Origin: Bordetella parapertussis | GTDB taxonomy: Bacteria > Pseudomonadota > Gammaproteobacteria > Burkholderiales > SG8-39 | Reading direction: 5' to 3' | Assembly: GCA_945897475.1 (NCBI GenBank) | Contig: CAMDFL010000020.1 | Span: 1 to 40,560 of the forward strand | Length of the DNA: 40,560 nt | Shown: one piece after another, positions 34,533 to 40,560 of the stretch | Position numbering within the stretch: the first letter of the stretch is position 1 | Layout of the letters: each line of letters starts with the position of its first letter | Made by a program: the position numbers and the translations under genes | The notes under the pieces: model-generated | What the model was told of the DNA's origin: nothing | Database searches by the model: none | The model's input: the letters and a program-made list of their open reading frames with translations, nothing else

Positions 34533-35711
34533 TTACCGCTCAACGGCGATCGCTACCCCCATGCCGCCGCCTATACAAAGCGAAGCGAGGCCTTTCTTGG
34601 CATCCCGGCGAAGCATTTCATAGAGCAGGGTCACTAATACCCGGCATCCGGATGCACCAATCGGATGACCCAGGGCTATCGCACCACCATTCACGTTGAT
34701 GCGGCTGGCATCCCAGCCCATCTGCTTGTTGACCGCCAAAGCCTGGGCCGCAAATGCCTCATTGATTTCCATCAAATCGAGATCGGCTGCGCTCCAGCCC
34801 GCCTTGGCAAGACACAATTGCGATGCCGGCACCGGCCCCATACCCATGATCTTGGGATCGACACCTGCGCAGGAATAAGCCTTGATTTTCGCCAGCGGTT
34901 TCAAGCCCAATGCCTGCGCTTTTTTCGCCGACATCATCACCACGGCCGCCGCGCCGTCATTGATTCCCGAGGCATTACCCGCGGTGACCGTACCCGCCTT
35001 GTCGAACGCCGCTCGCAGGCCCGCAAGCGATTCGGAGGTGGTGCCATGCTTGGGATACTCATCCACGTCAAATTTCAACGGATCGCCCTTGCGCTGTGGA
35101 ATTTCCAAAGTCAAAATTTCGTCCTTGAAGCGACCCGCGTTCTGCGCGGCTTCGGCTTTTTGCTGCGAGTTTGCCGCAAATTCGTCCTGCGCCTGGCGGG
35201 AGATGCCGAACTCTTTGGCGACGTTTTCAGCGGTGACGCCCATGTGGTAATTGTTGAATACGTCCCACAACCCATCGTTGATCATGGAGTCGATGAGTTT
35301 CGCATCGCCCATACGCACTCCATCTCGAGAGCCTTGCATCAGGTGAGGCGAGAGACTCATGTTTTCCTGGCCGCCGGCAACCACGATTTCCGAATCGCCC
35401 GCCATGATTGCCTGGGCCGCGAGGTGAGTCGCGCGCAAACCGGAGCCGCACACCATGTTGATTGTCATCGCCGGCACCGTGTTGGGCACACCTGCCCGCA
35501 GCGAGGCCTGGCGCGCGCCATTCATGCCGATACCCGCAGTCAACACCTGCCCCATGAATACCTCCGATACCTGATCAGGCGCAAGGCCGGCACGAGCCAA
35601 AACGCCCTTGATCACATGCGCACCTAAATCAGCGCCGGAAATTTTTGCAAGCGTTCCGCCGAACTTTCCGATCGCCGTGCGACCTGCCGCAACTATGACC
35701 ACGTCATTCAT
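34533..35711 (-). CDS. phaA: Acetyl-CoA C-acetyltransferase (biosynthetic thiolase)
   Basis: A 392-residue thiolase that condenses two acetyl-CoA to acetoacetyl-CoA. The active site has Cys88 ([13 protein letters not shown]), His349 (LGHPIGASG) and Cys379 (SLCIGGGMG). The N-terminus [18 protein letters not shown] and the [19 protein letters not shown] region are those of PhaA. The start ATG 35711 has AAAGGAAATCAAC upstream. It lies between phaC and phaB in the usual phaCAB order. The 123-bp gap to phaC holds a four-unit 22-bp tandem repeat, which is the most unusual thing about the operon. Confidence 0.96.
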   Translation of the reverse strand: MNDVVIVAAGRTAIGKFGGTLAKISGADLGAHVIKGVLARAGLAPDQVSEVFMGQVLTAGIGMNGARQASLRAGVPNTVPAMTINMVCGSGLRATHLAAQAIMAGDSEIVVAGGQENMSLSPHLMQGSRDGVRMGDAKLIDSMINDGLWDVFNNYHMGVTAENVAKEFGISRQAQDEFAANSQQKAEAAQNAGRFKDEILTLEIPQRKGDPLKFDVDEYPKHGTTSESLAGLRAAFDKAGTVTAGNASGINDGAAAVVMMSAKKAQALGLKPLAKIKAYSCAGVDPKIMGMGPVPASQLCLAKAGWSAADLDLMEINEAFAAQALAVNKQMGWDASRINVNGGAIALGHPIGASGCRVLVTLLYEMLRRDAKKGLASLCIGGGMGVAIAVER

Positions 35712-35725
35712 GTTGATTTCCTTTT

Positions 35726-35813
35726 AGGTTGCTTATGCTCTTATTTCAGGTTGCTTATGCGCTTATTTCAGGTTGCTTATGCTCTTATTTCAGCTTGCTT
35801 ACGCTCTTTTTAG
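35726..35813. repeat. Four 22-bp tandem repeats between phaC and phaA
   Basis: Units 35726-35747, 35748-35769, 35770-35791 and 35792-35813 have the form AGGTTGCTTATGCTCTTATTT plus C. Units 1 and 3 are the same, unit 2 differs by one base, and unit 4 by several. They fill most of the phaC-phaA gap and are AT-rich with TTGC/TGC elements. On the coding (minus) strand each has GCATAAGCAA. Confidence 0.92.
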
Positions 35814-35834
35814 AGTTACGCCCCATGAGGCATG

Positions 35835-37568
35835 CTAGACAATATTTTTCCTGACGTAACGTCCAGGCGCGGGTTCGATGGGCCGATACGCCTTGTTGCC
35901 CAATTGACTCTTCGCACGAACCTTGGCGCCGCCCCACTTTGCCAGCCACTGCGCCCAATCATTCCACCAACTGCCCGGCACTTGTTTCGCCGCATCGAAC
36001 CAGGCCTGTGAATCAAGGACAGCTTGCTCGGAACGTTTGTTTCCAGCCGCTGTGTCTTCTATCCAGTGGCTGCGAAGGTTCTTCGCTGGCGGATTGACAA
36101 TTCCCGCAACATGCCCACTTGCGCCCAGGACGAAGCGTCTATCACCGCCCAACAAGCCACGCGACAGATAAGCGGCTTTCCACGGAACGATATGGTCTTC
36201 GCGCATCGCCAGAATATAGGCAGGCAGGTCGATCCGTCCGAGATCCACCTTTTGCCCCAGCATACTTAGTTTGCCGGGCACACGTAAGTTATTCTCAAGA
36301 TAGGTGTTGCGAAGGTAATAGCAATACATAGGACCTGGCAAACTGCTCGAATCGGCATTCCAGTAAAGCAGATCGAAGGCGGCCGGCTGCTTGCCCTTAA
36401 GGTAATTATTCACAACGTAGGCCCACACCATGTCATTGGCGCGCAATGACGAAAACACAACGGAAAGCTCCTTGCCGGGCAAGACGCCACCGCTGCCTAT
36501 AGACGCCTCGCGCGTGGCGACATGCTGCTCGTCGATGAACATGCCCAGTTCGCCTGGATCGGAATAATCAAGCAGGGTTGCAAGCAATGTGACGCTGGCC
36601 ACGCGATCATCGCCTTTTGCGGCGAGTACCGCGAGCACCGAAGCGAGCAGGGTGCCGCCGACACAAAAACCAAGCACATTGATCTTGTCAGCACGCGAGA
36701 TAGCGTGTGCCGCCGCTATGCCTTCCATCAAACCCAGACGCAGGTAGTCGTCCCAGACAAGGTGACCCTGCTCCGCCTCGATGTTGCGCCAGGACACCAT
36801 GAAAACAGTGTGCCCCTGTTCAACCGCGAAGCGCACCAAAGAGGTTTCAGGGGTCATATCCAGGATGTAGAACTTGTTGATGCAGGGCGGCACCATCAAC
36901 AAGGGGCGCTTGTACACCTGCGTCGTCGCCGGGGCATATTGAATCAGCTGAATCAGTTCGTTCTCGAAAATCACCTGACCCGAGGTGACGCCCAAGTTGC
37001 GGCCGACTTCAAATTCCGACTCGTCGGTAGTGGAGAGGCGGCCTTTGGACAGGTCGTCGATCAGGTTTTGTATTCCGTGGGCAAAGTTTTCGCCCTTGGA
37101 TTCCAGCGCGAGTTTGAGCACCTCAGGGTTGGTCGCAGCGAAATTTGCGGGGCTCATCGCATCGACGAACTGGCGGGTGGCGAACTCCAATCGCTCCTTG
37201 GCTTTTCCCTCTAACTGAACCGAATGCGCCATTTCGGTCAGATAGTTCGCGGAGAGCAAATAGGACTTGCGGATGAAATCAAAATAAGGGCTGGTGGACC
37301 ATTCGGCGCAGGTAAAACGCCTATCACTTTTGGCTGGCTGGCCTTCCTGCAAATCAGCGCTCTCGCCACGAAGAAATGCCTTCCACATTACCAATTGCTT
37401 TTGATAATAATCAGCTTGCAGAGATACCAGCTTCGCGGCTGGTTCGCCCTGCCCGCCATCGGCCCCAGGAGCCCCCGGTTGCGGCGCCCAACCAGTGCGA
37501 CATTGTTGCAAAGCAGCCTCAGCGGCCTTATACAAGACGTCAAAAGGTGGATTGCTATTTTCAGACAT
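35835..37568 (-). CDS. phaC: Class I poly(R)-hydroxyalkanoate synthase
   Basis: A 577-residue PHA synthase that polymerises (R)-3-hydroxyacyl-CoA into polyester granules. The lipase-like box is GFCVGG with catalytic Cys302; Asp458 (MREDHIVPW) and His486 (LGASGHVAGIVNPP) complete the triad. The N-terminal 180 residues are variable, with a Gly/Pro/Ala-rich stretch at about 28-45, and the rest aligns with Ralstonia PhaC over the PPCINKFYILD and SWRNIEAEQG regions. The C-terminus ends in RYVRKNIV. It is the first gene of phaCABR, with its own strong promoter upstream. The ribosome-binding site before ATG 37568 is weak. Confidence 0.97.
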   Translation of the reverse strand: MSENSNPPFDVLYKAAEAALQQCRTGWAPQPGAPGADGGQGEPAAKLVSLQADYYQKQLVMWKAFLRGESADLQEGQPAKSDRRFTCAEWSTSPYFDFIRKSYLLSANYLTEMAHSVQLEGKAKERLEFATRQFVDAMSPANFAATNPEVLKLALESKGENFAHGIQNLIDDLSKGRLSTTDESEFEVGRNLGVTSGQVIFENELIQLIQYAPATTQVYKRPLLMVPPCINKFYILDMTPETSLVRFAVEQGHTVFMVSWRNIEAEQGHLVWDDYLRLGLMEGIAAAHAISRADKINVLGFCVGGTLLASVLAVLAAKGDDRVASVTLLATLLDYSDPGELGMFIDEQHVATREASIGSGGVLPGKELSVVFSSLRANDMVWAYVVNNYLKGKQPAAFDLLYWNADSSSLPGPMYCYYLRNTYLENNLRVPGKLSMLGQKVDLGRIDLPAYILAMREDHIVPWKAAYLSRGLLGGDRRFVLGASGHVAGIVNPPAKNLRSHWIEDTAAGNKRSEQAVLDSQAWFDAAKQVPGSWWNDWAQWLAKWGGAKVRAKSQLGNKAYRPIEPAPGRYVRKNIV

Positions 37569-37625
37569 TTTCAGTGTGGCGATTCAAAGTGTTCAATTAG
37601 GCGGAATCCGCCAGAAGTCCCCAGA

Positions 37626-37654
37626 ATTATTGCGTCGCACAATAAACCTGTCAA
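37626..37654 (-). promoter_or_regulatory. Strong sigma-70 promoter of phaC
   Basis: On the minus strand a perfect TTGACA (37654-37649) and AATAAT (37631-37626, five of six bases) stand exactly 17 bp apart, about 58 bp before the phaC start codon. It is the best promoter match seen in the window. Confidence 0.75.
37630..37642. promoter_or_regulatory. Candidate operator within the phaC promoter spacer
   Basis: TTGCGTCGCACAA is an imperfect inverted repeat around TGCG-N-CGCA (37631-37639) lying between the -35 and -10 boxes, so a bound protein would block RNA polymerase. The 9-bp core TGCGTCGCA is the same as the one upstream of phaR. PhaR is the obvious candidate (inference). Confidence 0.45.
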
Positions 37655-37740
37655 GCACGTCTTAAGCGACAGCACTTCTTAATCGACTAGAAGTTGTGCC
37701 ACAGCCTAATCTGGCTAGCCTCCTGCATGAAACGCAGCGC

Positions 37741-37762
37741 AAAACCCTCCAGAATGGGAGGG
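37741..37762 (-). terminator. Rho-independent terminator, 270 bp after clpB
   Basis: On the minus strand a 6-bp GC stem CCCTCC-CATTCT-GGAGGG is followed by TTTTG (37745-37762 plus the T run at 37741-37744). It is the first terminator downstream of clpB. It is some 270 bp after the clpB stop, so it ends either a long clpB 3' region or a small RNA from the gap. Confidence 0.7.
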
Positions 37763-38034
37763 AAATGGATCATTCGCCTCGCATGAGACCCTGGCAGCCT
37801 GTCGGACTTGAATCGGAATTACACGTCATAGCGACCATGTAATTTGGAGTGGGCACAAGGCAGATTGTTGGCGGACTGAGCCGCGAATCCACGCGCGACA
37901 AGCGATTTCCTGCGCTTTTCGCGTGTCGTGCCGAACCAGTCTTCGCTTTTCGCGTGTCGTGCCAAACCAGTCTTTAATCAATCAACCCAGCACGAATTCA
38001 TCCAAAACCCGAATACAGTTTTATTGGTGACTAT
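37763..38034. other. Gene-free stretch between clpB and the terminator
   Basis: No convincing protein gene lies here. It holds a 7-bp perfect stem AATTACA/TGTAATT (37817-37823 and 37838-37844) and a two-copy 31-bp repeat (37913-37974). It could be a clpB 3' untranslated region or encode a small RNA; the sequence does not decide. Confidence 0.45.
37913..37974. repeat. 31-bp tandem duplication after clpB
   Basis: Two adjacent 31-bp units, 37913-37943 and 37944-37974, contain CGCTTTTCGCGTGTCGTGCC followed by GAACCAGTCTT or AAACCAGTCTT; only one base differs. It is a recent duplication by its high identity. Confidence 0.9.
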
Positions 38035-40560
38035 TCAGGCTGCCGCCTTTTCTTCGACCTTCTCGAATCGAATCGCACCGCGTTGCCATTCGGCGCTGAT
38101 CGTGTCCTTGGCCGCGAAACGTCCTTCGAGAATAAGCTTTGCCAGCGGATTTTCGATGGCAGTTTGAATCGCGCGCTTCAATGGCCGCGCGCCATACACC
38201 GGGTCGAAACCGATTTCGGCAAGTTTAGCCAATACCGTATCGCTCACCTCCAGTTTCATCTCCAACTTGGTAAGCCGTTGCTGCAGATAGCGCATTTGTA
38301 TTTTCGCGATATTGCGAATGTTTTTTTCATCCAGCGCATGAAACACCACGATTTCGTCGATTCGATTGACGAATTCCGGCCGCAGTTGCGTTCTTACTTC
38401 GGCCATCACCGCCGTCTTGATGAGACCGGGATCGCTGCCCGACAATTGCTGGATCATTTGCGAACCGAGGTTGGATGTCATCACCACCACGGTATTCTTG
38501 AAATCCACGGTGCGACCCTGACCATCGGTCATGCGGCCATCGTCCAACACTTGCAACAGGACATTAAACACATCGGGGTGCGCCTTCTCCATTTCATCGA
38601 GCAAAATCACGCTGTAGGGTTTGCGGCGTACCGTTTCGGTCAGATGCCCGCCTTCCTCATAACCGACATATCCCGGCGGCGCACCGATCAGGCGAGCCAC
38701 CGAGTGCTTCTCCATAAATTCGGACATGTCGATTCGGATGAGATGATCTTCTGAATCGAACAGGAACGAGGCCAAGGCCTTGCAAAGCTCGGTTTTACCA
38801 ACACCGGTAGCGCCAAGAAAGAGAAACGAGCCATAAGGCTTATTGGGATCGGCCAAGCCTGCTCTCGATCGACGGATGGCATCAGCAACCAGACGCACCG
38901 CCTCGTTCTGGCCGACGACGCGCTCGTGCAGGCGATCTTCCATTTTCAACAACTTATCGCGTTCGCCCTGCATCATCTTCGACACCGGGATGCCGGTGGC
39001 GCGCGACACTACTTCGGCGATTTCCTCGGCGCCGACTTCGGTGCGTAACAGCTTGGGTTTGCCGGTCGCCTGCATGCCGCCGCCCGCCCCCTCGACTTTC
39101 TTGATCTGGGCTTCAAGTTGAGGAATCCGGCCATACTGAATCTCCGAGACCACTCGCCAGTCCCCTTTGCGCTTGGCGGCATCCATTTCGAGTTTTAACT
39201 TCTCCAACTCTTCCTTGATGTGCTGTGAGCCCTGCACATTGGCTTTCTCCACCTTCCAGACCTCTTCCAGATCAGCGTATTCACGCTCCAATCTGGCGAT
39301 TTCCTCTTCAATAAGCGCCAGTCGCTTTTGCGAGGCTTCGTCCTTTTCCCGTTTTACCGCCTCTCGCTCGATCTTCAATTGAATGGTGCGTCGATCGAGT
39401 TTGTCCATCACCTCGGGCTTGGAGTCGATTTCCATCTTGATCTTGGCGGCGGCTTCGTCGATCAAGTCGATCGCCTTGTCCGGCAGGAATCGGTCGGTGA
39501 TATAACGATGCGAGAGTTCCGCTGCGGCAACGATCGCCGGATCGGTGATATCAACGCCGTGGTGCACTTCGTATTTCTCCTGCAGGCCGCGCAGAATGGC
39601 GATGGTGGCCTCCACCGTGGGCTCGCCCACCAACACCTTCTGGAAGCGACGCTCAAGAGCCGCGTCTTTTTCGACGTATTTGCGATATTCGTCGAGTGTC
39701 GTAGCGCCCACACAATGCAACTCGCCGCGCGCCAGCGCCGGCTTCAACATATTGCCCGCGTCGATGGCGCCTTCGGCCTTGCCCGCCCCCACCATGGTAT
39801 GCAACTCGTCAATGAAGACGATGGTCTGGCCCTGGTCCTGGGAGAGTTCCTTTAATACCGATTTGAGCCGCTCCTCGAACTCCCCGCGATATTTGGCCCC
39901 GGCCAACAACGAGGCCATGTCAAGGGACAAAACCCGCTTGCCTTTCAATGTATCGGGCACTTCATCGTTGACAATGCGCTGCGCCAGCCCTTCAACTATC
40001 GCGGTCTTGCCCACGCCGGGTTCGCCGATCAGCACCGGATTGTTCTTGGTACGCCGCTGCAGAATCTGGATAACGCGGCGAATTTCATCGTCGCGTCCGA
40101 TCACCGGATCGAGCTTTCCCGATCGCGCCCGCTCGGTGAGATCAAGAGTGTATTTCTTCAAGGATTCACGCTGGCCCTCGGCCTCGGCATTGGCGACCGG
40201 CTCGCCACCGCGCACCGCGGCGATCGCATTTGCCAACGCAGCGCGATTGCCACCGGCATCCTTGAACAGGCGCCCTGCCTCGCCTTTATCATCGGCCAAG
40301 GCAAGGAAAAACAATTCCGCAGCAATGAACTGATCGCCGCGTTTCTGCGCTTCGCGATCGGTGATATTGAGCAGTCCGGTGAGTTCCCTTGAAATCTGAA
40401 TTTCACCACCACCGCCTTCGACCTTGGGCAAGCGATCAATGGTTTTTTTTGCAGCTTCTTTGAGGCCTGGCAATTTAACGCCAGCGCGCGCCAGCAGCGC
40501 GCCACCATCCTCCAGCGCTAGCAGCGCCGCAAGCACGTGTACCGGTTCCACGTAGGGATT
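38035..40560 (-). CDS. clpB: Disaggregase ClpB, 5' end beyond the window
   Basis: About 841 codons of the Hsp100 disaggregase that rescues aggregated protein with DnaK; the reading frame is open to the right edge, and about 20 N-terminal residues of the usual 860 are missing. The frame continues upstream of the GTG at 40551 as N-P-Y, matching the [12 protein letters not shown]-domain. NBD1 has GEPGVGKT, with the Walker [12 protein letters not shown] long charged coiled-coil M domain (about residues 390-520, [24 protein letters not shown] and following) separates NBD1 from NBD2, which has [15 protein letters not shown] and [16 protein letters not shown]. The M domain marks it as ClpB rather than ClpA or ClpC. 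It is upstream of the PHA operon on the same strand. Confidence 0.97.
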   Translation of the reverse strand, partial: NPYVEPVHVLAALLALEDGGALLARAGVKLPGLKEAAKKTIDRLPKVEGGGGEIQISRELTGLLNITDREAQKRGDQFIAAELFFLALADDKGEAGRLFKDAGGNRAALANAIAAVRGGEPVANAEAEGQRESLKKYTLDLTERARSGKLDPVIGRDDEIRRVIQILQRRTKNNPVLIGEPGVGKTAIVEGLAQRIVNDEVPDTLKGKRVLSLDMASLLAGAKYRGEFEERLKSVLKELSQDQGQTIVFIDELHTMVGAGKAEGAIDAGNMLKPALARGELHCVGATTLDEYRKYVEKDAALERRFQKVLVGEPTVEATIAILRGLQEKYEVHHGVDITDPAIVAAAELSHRYITDRFLPDKAIDLIDEAAAKIKMEIDSKPEVMDKLDRRTIQLKIEREAVKREKDEASQKRLALIEEEIARLEREYADLEEVWKVEKANVQGSQHIKEELEKLKLEMDAAKRKGDWRVVSEIQYGRIPQLEAQIKKVEGAGGGMQATGKPKLLRTEVGAEEIAEVVSRATGIPVSKMMQGERDKLLKMEDRLHERVVGQNEAVRLVADAIRRSRAGLADPNKPYGSFLFLGATGVGKTELCKALASFLFDSEDHLIRIDMSEFMEKHSVARLIGAPPGYVGYEEGGHLTETVRRKPYSVILLDEMEKAHPDVFNVLLQVLDDGRMTDGQGRTVDFKNTVVVMTSNLGSQMIQQLSGSDPGLIKTAVMAEVRTQLRPEFVNRIDEIVVFHALDEKNIRNIAKIQMRYLQQRLTKLEMKLEVSDTVLAKLAEIGFDPVYGARPLKRAIQTAIENPLAKLILEGRFAAKDTISAEWQRGAIRFEKVEEKAAA

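Noticed and set aside
34665-35627. A 320-codon plus-strand ORF opposite phaA
   Set aside because: It is antisense to a complete thiolase gene with no recognisable domain and no ribosome-binding site.
35726-35813. A CRISPR array between phaC and phaA
   Set aside because: The units are directly adjacent with no spacers, there are only four, and no cas genes are present.
37817-37844. A tRNA-like element downstream of clpB
   Set aside because: A segment resembling a T loop is present, but no acceptor, D or anticodon arm can be formed.

Overview
The window looks like chromosome of a betaproteobacterium, probably of Burkholderiales type. The evidence is an intact phaC-phaA-phaB-phaR-rimO block with a BktB-type thiolase, the rpmF/yceD/maf and rluC/rne divergent pairs, a uvrB/aromatic aminotransferase divergent pair, and several Bug (TctC-like) periplasmic receptors, a family greatly expanded in Burkholderiales. 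No integrase, transposase, phage gene or CRISPR array was seen. The taxonomic placement is inference from gene content and order.

Bases 1-12,500 are housekeeping: rpmF (partial), yceD, maf/yceF, a tetrapyrrole-methylase-fold methyltransferase, then a leftward run rluC-HAD phosphatase-Rieske protein-sppA. rne follows, with a promoter and a structured 5' leader of about 350 nt. Next come a small exported protein, uvrB, an aromatic/aspartate aminotransferase and tRNA-Asn(GTT).

Bases 12,600-30,150 form an accessory metabolic block of short, divergently arranged units: cupin proteins, a fumarylacetoacetate-hydrolase-family enzyme, an isopenicillin-N-synthase-like 2OG-Fe(II) oxygenase, an exported creatininase-family protein with altered metal-ligand positions, two complete Bug receptors, an RND efflux permease plus adaptor, an MDR oxidoreductase, an FAD aromatic-type monooxygenase, two paralogous cupins and a ThDP enzyme. 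No transcription factor of the usual catabolic families and no TctA/TctB membrane partners are present. The block also carries three decayed gene remnants (a Bug receptor, a GMC oxidoreductase N-terminus and a flavoprotein C-terminus). Together these suggest uptake and degradation of an oxygenated organic acid or aromatic compound in a locus that is turning over; the substrate cannot be named from sequence.

Bases 30,200-40,560 are a leftward block: clpB (cut by the window end), phaC, phaA, phaB, phaR, rimO and bktB, i.e. polyhydroxyalkanoate synthesis and its regulator. Points of interest are a strong promoter before phaC containing a TGCG-N-CGCA palindrome that recurs upstream of phaR, a 29-codon ORF with a strong Shine-Dalgarno that ends inside the start of phaR, and a four-unit 22-bp tandem repeat between phaC and phaA.

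A theme through the window is short tandem duplication (14-31 bp units, 2-4 copies) in linkers, intergenic gaps and gene junctions: seven separate loci. All assignments were made by reading the sequence; no database search was run.
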